A DNA stretch of 64,000 nt, taken from NCBI RefSeq assembly GCF_016526145.1, contig NZ_JADDUE010000013.1, positions 1 through 64,000 of the forward strand, given 5' to 3'. This DNA is from Saccharopolyspora galaxeae. GTDB taxonomy: Bacteria > Actinomycetota > Actinomycetes > Mycobacteriales > Pseudonocardiaceae. The notes beneath the pieces are model-generated. The model was not told the origin of the DNA. It made no database searches and saw only the letters and a list, made by a program, of their open reading frames with translations. Made by a program: the position numbers and the translations under genes. Shown one piece after another: positions 26,329-35,039 of the stretch. Within the stretch, counting starts at the first letter, position 1; each line of letters starts with the position of its first letter.

Positions 26329-27489
26329 TCAACCGCGGCGGCGGAACTTGGAGGTGAACGACCGCTCCCCTTGTCCGGTGCTGACCCGCGGCCGCGCGGG
26401 CTGCCCGTCGACGGCCGGTTGGCTGCGTTCGCCGTACGTTCCGGGGCCGTGCCTGCCGGGGTGGTCCTTGGCGCTGCGCACCGTCCGGCCCTCTCGATCA
26501 GCCGGCGCGTGTTCGGTTGCGGCGTCCACTTGAGCCGGCACCGAGGCGGGTTCGGGGATCTCGCCCTGGACGAGCGCCGCCAACTGCTCGCGGGCCCGGG
26601 CGAGATCCTTGTCGTACTTGAGGACCACCGACAACGTCTCGTCCAGTTCGGCCGTGCCGAGCTCGGAAATGCCGAGGACCGCCAGCGTGCGCGCCCAGTC
26701 GATGGCCTCGGAGATGCTTGGCGGCTTGCGCAAGTCGAGTTCCCGGAGCCCGCGCACGACCTGCACCAGGTGCTCGGCGACGGCGTCGCCGAGGCCGGTT
26801 CCCTTGGACTGGATGATCTGCAGTTCGCGATCGGCATCGGGATAGTCGAGGAACAGGTGCAGGCAACGCCTCTTCAACGCCGCAGACAGATCACGGGTGT
26901 TGTTGGAGGTCAACACGACGTACGGCGCGTGGCGGGCGACGAAGGTTCCGATCTCGGGTATCGAGATCTGGCCTTCGGCCAAGACCTCCAGCAGCACGGC
27001 CTCCAGCGCCTCGTCGGCGCGGTCGATCTCGTCGACGAGCAGGACCACCGGGGCCTCGGAGCGGATCGCTTCGAGCAGGGGGCGCGAGGAGAGGAAGCGC
27101 TCCGAGAAGAACACGTCGTCGTGCGAACCGATCTGCTCGACGGCCTCGGCGATGCCGGTCGAGCTCTCGACGATGTCACCGATCTTCTCGCGCAGCATCT
27201 GGGTGTAGAGCATCTGCTTGCCGTAGTCCCACTCGTACAGGGCGCGGCTTTCGTCCTGCCCCTCGTAGCACTGCAACCGCACCACGCGGCGACCGGTGCT
27301 GTCGGCCAGCGCGTGGGCGAGCTCGGTCTTGCCGACGCCGGCCGGGCCTTCCAGCAGCACCGGTTTGACCAGCCGGGTCAGCAGGTACACGGTGGTCGCC
27401 AACCTCCGGTCGGCCAGGTAACCCACCTCCGCCAGCCGGCTGATCGTGTGCTCGACGGAGTCGAATTCGTAGCTCGGCGTGGGATTCAC
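26329..27489 (-). CDS. madB: MoxR-family AAA+ ATPase (MadB-like)
   Basis: 386 residues from a GTG at 27489. Walker A GPAGVGKTEL at ~48-57, Walker B VVLLVDEIDRADE at ~148-160, sensor 1 VVLTSNNTRDLS, arginine region ALKRRCLHLFLDYPD. The C-terminal ~70 residues are a Pro/Arg-rich, probably disordered tail ending FTSKFRRRG. MoxR ATPases with VWA partners activate metalloenzymes, the founding example being methanol oxidation in methylotrophs. Here it lies between the dehydrogenase and the VWA protein. Confidence 0.9.
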   Translation of the reverse strand: MNPTPSYEFDSVEHTISRLAEVGYLADRRLATTVYLLTRLVKPVLLEGPAGVGKTELAHALADSTGRRVVRLQCYEGQDESRALYEWDYGKQMLYTQMLREKIGDIVESSTGIAEAVEQIGSHDDVFFSERFLSSRPLLEAIRSEAPVVLLVDEIDRADEALEAVLLEVLAEGQISIPEIGTFVARHAPYVVLTSNNTRDLSAALKRRCLHLFLDYPDADRELQIIQSKGTGLGDAVAEHLVQVVRGLRELDLRKPPSISEAIDWARTLAVLGISELGTAELDETLSVVLKYDKDLARAREQLAALVQGEIPEPASVPAQVDAATEHAPADREGRTVRSAKDHPGRHGPGTYGERSQPAVDGQPARPRVSTGQGERSFTSKFRRRG

Positions 27490-27569
27490 GGACTCGCCTT
27501 TCCACGTGGTTTCGACTGGCCGGTGCCCGCCCGCGCATCGGCGGGCGGGCACCAGAGGAGGACTCGACC

Positions 27570-28862
27570 TCAACTCACCAGGTCTTCCAGGTCCCCGTTG
27601 AAGGCGTGCTCGACGACCGGGCGAACGGTCTCGAACGTCGTCTCCTTGGGGTTCCCCGGCGTGCAGCTGTCGCCGAGGATGTGCCGGGAGACGCGATCCA
27701 CGTCTTCCTTGTCGCCCTTGATCGCCGTGCGCTTCTGGTAGAACTTCGTGGGCCCCTGGCCGAGCCGGTTCTTCTCGTGGGTGTCCTGGGTGATGTCGGT
27801 GAGCTTCTCCGGGATGCCCACGTCGCGCAGGAGCCGGATCGCGGCGTCCACTGCGGCGTCCGCGGCCTTGACGTCCGTCATTCCGTGGGTGTCCACGCCC
27901 AGCGCCTCGGCAAGCTTGGCGTACTGCTTGTAGGCCACCGGCAGGTTCCAGGCCCACACGCGCGGCAGTGCGATCGCGTTGTTCAGGCCGTGGTGGGTGT
28001 CGTAGAACGCGCTGACCGCGTGCGAGATCGAGTGCACCACGCCGAGCCCGCCGGAGTTGAAGGCCTGCCCCGCGATGTACTGCGCGTACATCATCCCTTC
28101 GCGGGCGGCCAGGTTCTGACCGTTCCACGTGGCGGTGCGCAGGTGCTGGCCGACGAGCTCGGCAGCGTGCCGCGCCTGCCCCATCGACGGGGTGAAGTCG
28201 AGTCGGGCGACGTAGGGCTCGGAGGCGTGCGCGAGCACGTCGAAACCGCACTGGGCGCTGAAGTGCGTCGGCAGGTCGTAGTACAGCACCGGATCATCGA
28301 TGGCCAGCGTGCTCACCGAGTGGTCGTCGAAGGCGACGTACTTGTGCGGGTTGTCCGGGTCAGTGGTCGTATCCGTGATCACGTACGCCCACGAGGTCTC
28401 CGAGCCGGTCCCTGCAGTGGTGGACACCGCGATGTGCGGCGGGTTCTTCGAATTCTCGCTCTTGTTGAACCCTTCGAATTCATTCACGTTCCGCCCGTCG
28501 TGCGCCACCGAGATCCGCGCGCCCTTGCAAGCATCGTGGGAGGACCCACCGCCGATGGAGACGAAGCCGTCGCACTTGTTCTCCTGGTAGAGCTGCACCG
28601 AATCCATGACGTTGTAGTCCTTGGGATTCGACTCCACCTGGTCGTACAGCACGGGGTCGAGCCCGTGGTACTTCAGCGACTCGAAGATCTTGTGCACGAT
28701 GTCGGTGCCGCGAAGTCCAGAGGTCATCACGAGCGGGCGACGCATCCCGATCTTCAGCGCTTCCGGGCCGATCATCTCGTGCGACCCAGGCCCTAGAAGT
28801 GCTCGGGGAACCGGGTGGAACTCCTTGAGCGGGAAGGGCTTGAACAGCTCTTCGACCTGCAT
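27570..28862 (-). CDS. mno: NDMA-dependent methanol dehydrogenase (nicotinoprotein)
   Basis: 430 residues from the ATG at 28862 (GGAG six bases upstream). Iron-type ADH fold with near-identical signature segments of actinobacterial MNO/MDO: FPLKEFHPVPRALLGPG, DQVESNPKDYNVMDS, GGGSSHDACKGARI, ISTTAGTGSETSW-like VSTTAGTGSETSWAYVITD, the metal ligands in HSISHAVSAFYDTHHGLNNA, and WCTPGNPRE-like SCTPGNPKETTFE. NAD stays bound and is reoxidised by an external carrier, thought to be mycofactocin in vivo. Oxidises methanol to formaldehyde in the cytoplasm. First gene of a four-gene operon reading away from mftA. Confidence 0.95.
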   Translation of the reverse strand: MQVEELFKPFPLKEFHPVPRALLGPGSHEMIGPEALKIGMRRPLVMTSGLRGTDIVHKIFESLKYHGLDPVLYDQVESNPKDYNVMDSVQLYQENKCDGFVSIGGGSSHDACKGARISVAHDGRNVNEFEGFNKSENSKNPPHIAVSTTAGTGSETSWAYVITDTTTDPDNPHKYVAFDDHSVSTLAIDDPVLYYDLPTHFSAQCGFDVLAHASEPYVARLDFTPSMGQARHAAELVGQHLRTATWNGQNLAAREGMMYAQYIAGQAFNSGGLGVVHSISHAVSAFYDTHHGLNNAIALPRVWAWNLPVAYKQYAKLAEALGVDTHGMTDVKAADAAVDAAIRLLRDVGIPEKLTDITQDTHEKNRLGQGPTKFYQKRTAIKGDKEDVDRVSRHILGDSCTPGNPKETTFETVRPVVEHAFNGDLEDLVS

Positions 28863-29280
28863 TCGCATCTCCTCTCGCCGCGCTTTGCCGAACCGTGCGT
28901 TCACGCGGTTCGGACTACCCAAGTGATCGGCGTCACTGAAATCTGACGCTAGGGCTTTCAGCGCGGCGAGCGGAAGACGTCGCGCGGCGAACCGACGCTT
29001 CGGCGAGGCAAGAACGACTGATCGGGCCAGACGGATCCTGCCTACGTGGGCAGGAAATCGTTGTCCACTCCGCAGGAAACGAGCCGCACCGCACGTCTCG
29101 GACGGCGACCATCCACCTCTGGTATCGAGTGGGACAGGTTGCGACCCTGACCAACCGGACAGGAAATCCGTGCCCGCTCGCACGGCGACCGTGCTGCGCG
29201 GCGCCGACTAGATTCAGCACCTGTTCCGTTTTCCACCCCCGCTGCGCGCTGCGAAGAGCACGACCAGGAGGAATTTTCCG
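28863..29280. promoter_or_regulatory. Divergent control region between methanol dehydrogenase and mftA
   Basis: 418 bases with no gene. Three direct copies of CAGGAAA lie here: CAGGAAATC at 29051-29059, CAGGAAAC at 29073-29080 and CAGGAAATC at 29160-29168; the outer two have GG(G/A) in front. A further GGACAGG at 29132-29138 repeats at 29157-29163, 25 bp apart. The repeats sit where an activator of either operon would bind, with MadR the nearest candidate. TAGATT at 29209-29214 may be a -10 for mftA. Confidence 0.5.
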
Positions 29281-29385
29281 ATGAATGAGCAGAACAGTTC
29301 CGAGCAACCGCCCGCCGAGGACGTCGTCGAGGACGACATGCTGGTCGAGGAAGTCTCGATCGACGGGATGTGCGGTGTCTACTGA
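29281..29385 (+). CDS. mftA: Mycofactocin precursor peptide MftA
   Basis: 34 residues, too short for routine gene calling. AGGAGG lies 9 bases before the ATG. The N-terminal two thirds are an acidic leader (many Glu/Asp) and the C-terminus is IDGMCGVY, the invariant core: the last Val-Tyr pair is decarboxylated and cyclised by MftC. The GTG of mftB overlaps the last codons in another frame, coupling precursor and chaperone. A textbook MftA by length, charge and tail. Confidence 0.97.
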   Translation: MNEQNSSEQPPAEDVVEDDMLVEEVSIDGMCGVY

Positions 29386-29683
29386 GGACCGCTCCTCCGG
29401 GGTTCCGGTCCCGGAGGATTCCTCGGAGTTCCACCCGGACCGCGCCTACCGGCTCAGTGCCGACGTAGCGCTCCGCGCGGAGCATTTCGGCGCGCTCGCG
29501 TACCACTTCGGCACCCGCAAGCTGTCGTTCCTGAAGACACCGCAGCTGGTGGAGCTCGTGACGAACCTGCACCAGCATCCTTCCGCACGATCCGCGGTGA
29601 GCCACCTGCCTGGCGCCGAGCGAGCGAGCTACCTGCGCGCCCTGGCCGGATTGGCCGGTGCGCGCATGATCGTGCCCGCTTGA
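29375..29683 (+). CDS. mftB: Mycofactocin chaperone MftB (peptide recognition protein)
   Basis: 102 residues from a GTG at 29375 inside the end of mftA; the longer in-frame ORF from 29285 is not the gene. PqqD-like fold expected: FHPDRAYRLSADVALRAEH, FGALAYHFGTRKLSFLKTPQ, LVELVTNLHQHPS. The GxLxYxFGTRKLSFLKT stretch is typical of MftB, which binds the MftA leader and presents it to MftC. It is followed after 30 bp by mftC. Confidence 0.93.
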   Translation: MSTEDRSSGVPVPEDSSEFHPDRAYRLSADVALRAEHFGALAYHFGTRKLSFLKTPQLVELVTNLHQHPSARSAVSHLPGAERASYLRALAGLAGARMIVPA

Positions 29684-29713
29684 GCGCGCCCCACCGCAGT
29701 CGAAAGGTCAGCT

Positions 29714-30937
29714 ATGCACGCACCTCTGAAAACCAGCACCGGCGGCACCTCGCAGGTACTGCCGCTCGTCGAGCAGTTCAAGTCCGGGTTGGCGTCACCG
29801 ATCTGCCTGACCTGGGAGTGGACCTACGCCTGCAACCTGTCCTGCGCGCACTGCCTGTCCTCATCCGGTCGCCGCGATCCGGACGAGCTGGGCACCGACG
29901 AGATCAAGTCCGTGATCGACGAGCTGGAGCGGATGCAGGTCTTCTACGTCAACATCGGCGGTGGGGAACCCACCGTGCGCCCGGACTTCTGGGAACTCGT
30001 CGAGTACGCGGTCGACCATCACGTCGGTATCAAGTTCTCCACCAACGGCTACCGCATCACCCAGGAGCGGGCACGCTGGCTGGCCGAGGCCGACTACGTG
30101 GACGTGCAGATATCACTGGACGGCGCCACGCCCGAAGTCAACGACGCCGTACGCGGCCCGGGCTCCTACACCACCGCGATGCGGGCGATGGAGAACCTCG
30201 CAGCCGCCGGGATGCGGGGCTTCAAGATCTCGGTGGTGATGACCAGCCAGAACGTCGGCCAGCTCGACGAGTTCAAGCGCATCGCCGACCACTTCGACGC
30301 CCAGCTGCGCATCACCCGCCTGCGCCCGTCGGGACGCGGCGCGGACGTGTGGGACGAACTGCACCCCACCGCCGCGCAACAGCGCCGGCTCTACGACTGG
30401 TTGGTGGCGCACGGCGAGGACGTACTCACCGGTGACTCGTTCTTCCACCTCAACGCCCTCGGATCGGACCCGCTGCCCGGACTGAACCTGTGCGGGGCGG
30501 GCCGGGTCGTGTGCCTGATCGATCCGGTCGGAGACGTCTACGCCTGCCCGTTCGCCATTCACGACGCTTTCCACGCGGGCAACATCCGCGAGGCGGGGTT
30601 CGGGCCGGTGTGGCGGGATTCAGAGCTCCTCAACGACCTGCGACGTCCGCAGACCGGCGGAGCGTGCGTCTCGTGCTCCGCCTACGACGCCTGCCAAGGT
30701 GGCTGCATGGCCGCGAAGTTCTTCACCGGCCTGCCCCTCGACGGCCCCGATCCCGAGTGCGTCAAGGGCCACGGTGAGGCCGCGCTGGCCCGGGTCGACG
30801 CGCAACAGGCACCACGTCCGGCGCAGGACCACTCCAAACCCAGTGCCAAGCGACAACAGGTGATGCTCGGACTCCCCGGGCTGCGCCAGCGTCCGGACCG
30901 CGCCTGCGACCAGAGCCCGCTCGCGGGCTCGTCCTGA
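29714..30937 (+). CDS. mftC: Mycofactocin radical SAM maturase MftC
   Basis: 407 residues. Radical SAM Cys motif CNLSCAHC (C40, C44, C47), GGGEP-type motif IGGGEPTVRPDFWELVEYA near 81-100, and a SPASM-like C-terminal domain whose cysteines lie at about 260, 267, 278, 318, 321, 327, 331 and 349, enough for two auxiliary 4Fe-4S clusters. The enzyme oxidatively decarboxylates the terminal Tyr of MftA and then forms the Val-Tyr crosslink. The ~50 residues after the last cluster are Pro/Arg-rich and probably disordered. Confidence 0.97.
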   Translation: MHAPLKTSTGGTSQVLPLVEQFKSGLASPICLTWEWTYACNLSCAHCLSSSGRRDPDELGTDEIKSVIDELERMQVFYVNIGGGEPTVRPDFWELVEYAVDHHVGIKFSTNGYRITQERARWLAEADYVDVQISLDGATPEVNDAVRGPGSYTTAMRAMENLAAAGMRGFKISVVMTSQNVGQLDEFKRIADHFDAQLRITRLRPSGRGADVWDELHPTAAQQRRLYDWLVAHGEDVLTGDSFFHLNALGSDPLPGLNLCGAGRVVCLIDPVGDVYACPFAIHDAFHAGNIREAGFGPVWRDSELLNDLRRPQTGGACVSCSAYDACQGGCMAAKFFTGLPLDGPDPECVKGHGEAALARVDAQQAPRPAQDHSKPSAKRQQVMLGLPGLRQRPDRACDQSPLAGSS

Positions 30938-30990
30938 GCGGCCCCGCTGACTGCCCCGCCCCGTTCGCCGATGTGAAAGAGGAAGTGCCC

Positions 30991-32157
30991 ATGGGTAGAG
31001 GCTGGTTCGAAACGGTCGCCGAAGCACAGCGCCGCGCGCGAAAACGCCTCCCGGCATCGGTCTACAGCGCCTTGATCGCCGGTGCCGAGCAGGGCAGCAC
31101 GCTCGAAGACAACCAGGCGGCGTTCACGGAGCTGGGTTTCGCGCCGCACGCGGCGGATCTCTACGGGCAACGAGACCTCGGCACCACGGTGATGGGCCAG
31201 TCGCTCTCGTTGCCCGTGCTCATCTCCCCCACCGGTGTGCAAGCCGTGCATCCGGACGGTGAAGTGGCCGTCGCGCGCGCCGCTGCCGCCCGCGGTACAG
31301 CCATGGGGCTGAGCGGATTCGCGAGCAAACCCGTCGAAGAAGTCGTCCGGGCCAACCCGCAAACCTTCTTCCAGACCTATTGGGTGGGCAGCCGCGACGA
31401 CATCGAACGGCGGATGCAGCGTGCGCGCGAGGCCGGCGCGATCGGCCTGATCGCCACCACCGACTGGTCCTTCTCGCACGGCCGGGACTGGGGCAGCCCC
31501 GCGATCCCGGAGAGGATGAACCTGCGCACCAAGCTCAAGTACGCCCCGCAGGCGCTGACGCACCCCGGCTGGTTCGCCGAGTTCGCCAAGCGACGCCAGA
31601 TCCCCGACCTGACTGTTCCGAACATGCAGCAAGGTGACGATGCGGCGCCGACCTTCTTCGGCGCCTACGGCACCTGGATGTTCACCCCGCCGCCGAGCTG
31701 GGAGGACATCACCTGGATGCGCAAGCAGTGGGACGGGCCCTTCATGCTCAAAGGCATCTGCCGGGTCGATGATGCCAAGCGCGCCGTGGACGCAGGGGTC
31801 ACCTCGATCTCCGTGTCCAACCACGGCGGCAACAACCTCGACGGCACACCGGCGAGCATTCGCGCACTACCCGCGATCACCGACGCAGTGGGCGATCAAG
31901 TAGAAGTGCTGCTCGACGGCGGAGTGCGGCGCGGTAGCGATGTCGTCAAAGCGCTCGCACTCGGCGCCCGGGCGGTCATGATCGGTCGCGCCTACCTCTG
32001 GGGCCTGGCGGCCAACGGGCAAGCGGGTGTCGAGAACGTCCTCGACATCCTGCGCGGCGGGATCGACTCCGCCCTGCTCGGGCTCGGACACCGCTCGGTG
32101 CACGAACTCGGCCGGTCCGACCTCCTAGTTCCACCCGGATTCGCAAGAGGGCTCTGA
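30991..32157 (+). CDS. mftD: Mycofactocin FMN-dependent dehydrogenase/oxidase MftD
   Basis: 388 residues from the ATG at 30991, with AAAGAGGAAG upstream. Lactate-oxidase/FMN_dh barrel: LPVLISPTGVQAVHPDGEVA, the flavin-region LKGICRVDDAKRAVDAG, catalytic His in SVSNHGGNNLDGTPAS, phosphate-binding LLDGGVRRGSDVVKALALGA and RAVMIGRAYLWGLAANG. MftD deaminates the 3-amino-5-hydroxyphenyl-derived intermediate to the alpha-keto form. It is the last recognised mft gene; mftE and mftF normally follow but are absent here. Confidence 0.95.
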   Translation: MGRGWFETVAEAQRRARKRLPASVYSALIAGAEQGSTLEDNQAAFTELGFAPHAADLYGQRDLGTTVMGQSLSLPVLISPTGVQAVHPDGEVAVARAAAARGTAMGLSGFASKPVEEVVRANPQTFFQTYWVGSRDDIERRMQRAREAGAIGLIATTDWSFSHGRDWGSPAIPERMNLRTKLKYAPQALTHPGWFAEFAKRRQIPDLTVPNMQQGDDAAPTFFGAYGTWMFTPPPSWEDITWMRKQWDGPFMLKGICRVDDAKRAVDAGVTSISVSNHGGNNLDGTPASIRALPAITDAVGDQVEVLLDGGVRRGSDVVKALALGARAVMIGRAYLWGLAANGQAGVENVLDILRGGIDSALLGLGHRSVHELGRSDLLVPPGFARGL

Positions 32158-32363
32158 AACAGCACGTACTACGGCCACAACGCACCACGCCACCGACCTG
32201 CTCACCAGCCCGCACCACCAACGACGCGCTGTGGACCAGTTGTATTCCCGCCGCGCCGAGGCCAGGATCCCGACCGGGATCATGACGACGAAAGCGCCGA
32301 TGAAGAACTGGCCGTCGAGCTCCGCGCGGTGCCCTGGTCGCGGGCAATGGGCTGCGTACCGAG
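32158..32363 (+). other. Junction after mftD with possible lost N-terminus of the toxin
   Basis: About 200 bases. Rightward frames carry DHDDESADEELAVELRA then, after a frame change, GALVAGNGLRTEMSAAAQ, running into the toxin's ATG at 32364. This suggests the toxin once had a longer, helical N-terminus and a frameshift has split it. No transposase, tRNA or repeat marks the break in the mft locus. No terminator seen after mftD. Confidence 0.35.
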
Positions 32364-33302
32364 ATGAGCGCCGCCGCTCAGGAATGCGCGAACCGCATCG
32401 AAGAGGCCAAAGGAATGCGGTTCCAGGAACCCCCGGGCACGTTGGATCTGATCGGCCAGGGACGGGATTTCATCCGGGAGAACAAAGATGTTCTCAAAAA
32501 CATCTCCGAGGCCCTGAAGATCGTCTCCGCGGGACTCGCGGTCGTTGGCCTTGCCTTGCAGGCCATCCCGGTGGTCGGCAATGCCGTCGGAGGAGCGTTC
32601 CTAGTGGCCGCCGGGATCACCGGCGGCGTCGCGCTGGCCATCGACGCCGGCATCTACGCCGCCACCGGCGAAGGCAGCCTCACCTCAATTTTGGTCGACA
32701 CCGCGTTGACGGTCATTCCCATAGGCAAGTTGGCGAAACTCGGCAAAGCTGCCTTCAGCATGGCCAAGGACTGGCGTTTTCTTGCACGCCCCACGTCACA
32801 CATTTCCGAACCGGCAATCCACGCCGGCTCTGCGAATCCGGCCATGGGGAGATGGTTCCTCCGGGATCAGCACTCGTGGATGAGCGGCGAAAAGGCCATC
32901 AATGCTCCTCGGTTCAACGCGAGCACGCCTGGCTACGTGGAGAACTGCTCGAACAATGTGGCCACGGTTGAACATCGGTTGAACGGGGTCGAGGTCTCGA
33001 CCACACCGTTGCACAATCCGCGGTGGCCGGATCCGGCCGCACTGGGCAATCCCAATGCCAGGTTCCAGGACGTGGCCAGCTACGATGACATCACCAAGGA
33101 CATGCACGCCCGCGGTGCAGGATCACGTGGAGTGGTCTACATCAATCGTCCGGGCAACCCGGCCTTGTTCATAAAGCCCACGGCCCACGTGTTTAACGTC
33201 CCCCACGGCCCGCACGGGGTGGAGTTCCTCGATGGCCAAACGGGTGCTCTCGCGGAGCTGGAACAACACGTCGACCGCATTGGATACATGCCGTACCGGT
33301 AG
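32364..33302 (+). CDS. Polymorphic-type toxin with papain-fold glutamine deamidase domain (Tox-PL)
   Basis: 312 residues from the ATG at 32364, possibly missing an upstream segment. Residues ~45-125 are hydrophobic/Gly-Ala-rich (two or three membrane-interacting helices). The C-terminal ~120 residues look like the Tox-PL fold: Cys195 in YVENCSNNVATVEHRL, His275 in KPTAHVFNVP and Asp290 in VEFLDGQTG give the Cys-His-Asp triad. Such toxins deamidate or hydrolyse host Gln/Glu side chains. The adjacent small gene encodes a likely immunity protein. Unlike contact-dependent toxins it has no RHS/WXG trunk in the window. Confidence 0.7.
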   Translation: MSAAAQECANRIEEAKGMRFQEPPGTLDLIGQGRDFIRENKDVLKNISEALKIVSAGLAVVGLALQAIPVVGNAVGGAFLVAAGITGGVALAIDAGIYAATGEGSLTSILVDTALTVIPIGKLAKLGKAAFSMAKDWRFLARPTSHISEPAIHAGSANPAMGRWFLRDQHSWMSGEKAINAPRFNASTPGYVENCSNNVATVEHRLNGVEVSTTPLHNPRWPDPAALGNPNARFQDVASYDDITKDMHARGAGSRGVVYINRPGNPALFIKPTAHVFNVPHGPHGVEFLDGQTGALAELEQHVDRIGYMPYR

Positions 33303-33332
33303 GTGCGCGACAGGTTGAGGAGTGCAGCTGGA

Positions 33333-33632
33333 ATGGTTTCGAAAGAAGACGCCAACCGCGCCGCGGAACAAGTTTTGGCGGAGGTTTACGGCGACGATGC
33401 GGTTGGGGCCACGATCGTCATTGAGGGAATCGGCGAGGTCCCCAACGCTTGCATCGTGGCATTCGACCTGGCCGACAATAACACGGATGATCCGACCCAG
33501 TTGCCGATGGTGCGGAATATCATCGTCCCCAAGGACGGCACTCCCGCACACCTGCCACCGACAGCGCTTCCGATCCCGAAGTATCTGTCCATGGTCGAGT
33601 CCGGAGAATGGAACTGGGTCGGCGCGCCATAA
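33333..33632 (+). CDS. YrhB-domain (Imm35-type) immunity protein
   Basis: 99 residues from the ATG at 33333, GAGGAG ten bases upstream; a GTG at 33303 abuts the toxin stop. KEDANRAAEQVLAEVYGDDA at the N-terminus, then VIEGIGEVPNACIVAFDL and LPMVRNIIVPKDGTPAHL fit the YrhB fold found as immunity protein 35 beside toxins. It directly follows the deamidase-like toxin, as expected for a cognate pair. The assignment rests on context and moderate sequence likeness. Confidence 0.65.
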   Translation: MVSKEDANRAAEQVLAEVYGDDAVGATIVIEGIGEVPNACIVAFDLADNNTDDPTQLPMVRNIIVPKDGTPAHLPPTALPIPKYLSMVESGEWNWVGAP

Positions 33633-33814
33633 TTCCGACCGCACCCTGCCCCCGTGACGATTCATGACTGCTGCCCGGTGACATCCAGCGGGCCAGCGCC
33701 TGAAGATCCCGGCTTGGTGCTGGTGGCGCTCACCAGCCCGAAATCGCCGCCCGGACGTCGCCGCGCCGCCTGGTTCTCCCCAGGCGGCGCAGCGGTCGTG
33801 GTGCCGGGTGATCG

Positions 33815-34834
33815 TCAGCGCAGCGTGGCTTCGACGATGGAGTACGGCGTCGGGGTTTCCACGATGCGGTCCAGGGTGAAACCGGCCCGGTCGAGCAGCA
33901 CCCGGTATTCCTCGGCGCTGCGCTCCTGACCGGTCAGCATCCCGAGCATGGTCAGGTCCATCATCTTGCTCAGGTGCGGGAGGTCGTCCGCGGGAACGAC
34001 GCCTTCGAGCAGCAGCACCCGCGCCCCGGAATCGGCCGCCGCGGCGATCGAACCGAGGATGCGCAGGCTCGACTCGTCGTCCCAGTCGTGCAGGATGTAG
34101 GACAGCACGTAGACATCGGCGGTCGGAACCGATTCGAAGAAGTCGCCGGCGACGACCTCGACCCGGTCCGCCAACCCGTTGCGGGCCAGGCTGTCCCGCG
34201 CGCCGGACACGATCGCCGGAAGGTCGAAGACGATCCCGAGCCGGTCCGGGTCCGCCCCCAGCAGCTCGGCCAGGACGTTGCCGCTGGCACCGCCGATGTC
34301 GGCGACGACCTTGCCCTCGGGCAGGACGTAGCCGTCGAACATGCCCGTCCGCAGGCTCGAGCTGAACTCCGTCATCGCCCGGTTCTGCAGCTCGGCGCGG
34401 TCGGAATCGGCCGCGATCCAGTCGAAGAACGGTTCGCCGAGGTGGACGTCGGCTGCCGGTCGGCCGGTGCGCGCGGCGGTGAGCAACTCGCTGAACGGGA
34501 GGTAGTGCGTCTCCATCCAGTAGCAGATCGCGTTGTACATCGACGAGGGGTGCTCGCGGGAAAGGATCGCGCCCAGCTCCGTGACGCGGACCCGGTCCCC
34601 CTCGCTGCTGAACACGCCCAGCGGGGTCAAGGATCGGATCAGCCGGTGCAGCGCGCCCGGATCGGCTCCGGCGCGCTCGGCGAGCACGTTCACCGGCAGC
34701 GGGCCGTCGTTCGCCAGCATGGTCGGCACATCCAGCTTCGCCACCGCGTACAGCGCCTGCGACACCTGGAAACCGGCCATCAGGCGGCTGATCTGGGCGG
34801 TCGGCGGCGGGGTGGGATGGCTTTCCGAGGTCAT
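33815..34834 (-). CDS. O-methyltransferase of the ASMT/hydroxyindole family
   Basis: 339 residues from the ATG at 34834 (GGAGG upstream). N-terminal dimerisation/winged-helix part (QISRLMAGFQVSQALYAVAK, LAERAGADPGALHRLIRSL) and SAM-binding domain with VVADIGGASGNVLAELL, catalytic His in YILHDWDDESSLRIL. These are small-molecule O-methyltransferases common in actinomycete secondary metabolism. It is monocistronic here and no biosynthetic genes surround it, so the substrate is unknown. Confidence 0.9.
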   Translation of the reverse strand: MTSESHPTPPPTAQISRLMAGFQVSQALYAVAKLDVPTMLANDGPLPVNVLAERAGADPGALHRLIRSLTPLGVFSSEGDRVRVTELGAILSREHPSSMYNAICYWMETHYLPFSELLTAARTGRPAADVHLGEPFFDWIAADSDRAELQNRAMTEFSSSLRTGMFDGYVLPEGKVVADIGGASGNVLAELLGADPDRLGIVFDLPAIVSGARDSLARNGLADRVEVVAGDFFESVPTADVYVLSYILHDWDDESSLRILGSIAAAADSGARVLLLEGVVPADDLPHLSKMMDLTMLGMLTGQERSAEEYRVLLDRAGFTLDRIVETPTPYSIVEATLR

Positions 34835-35039
34835 CGATCCTCCGAGTTCGGGGTCGCGCGGGCGAACTTCCGGCCGGCTCGCACCGGAAAGTTCCTTGAT
34901 CGACAACCTATCGGCACCCGCTGCCGAACGTCCACGCACGTGCGCGACCAACAGCCCCCAACACGCCGGCCGACCTGAGATGATCTTGATGTTGCTGCGC
35001 CACGGCAACCATCCGAAGAACTGCGATACGCACCGCTAG

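Noticed and set aside
32231-32347. Leftward hydrophobic stretch (GQFFIGAFVVMIPVGILA) after mftD that looked like a transporter fragment
   Set aside because: It is the reverse complement of an acidic, coding-like rightward stretch (DDESADEELAVEL), which yields hydrophobic residues by chance. No start or ribosome site.
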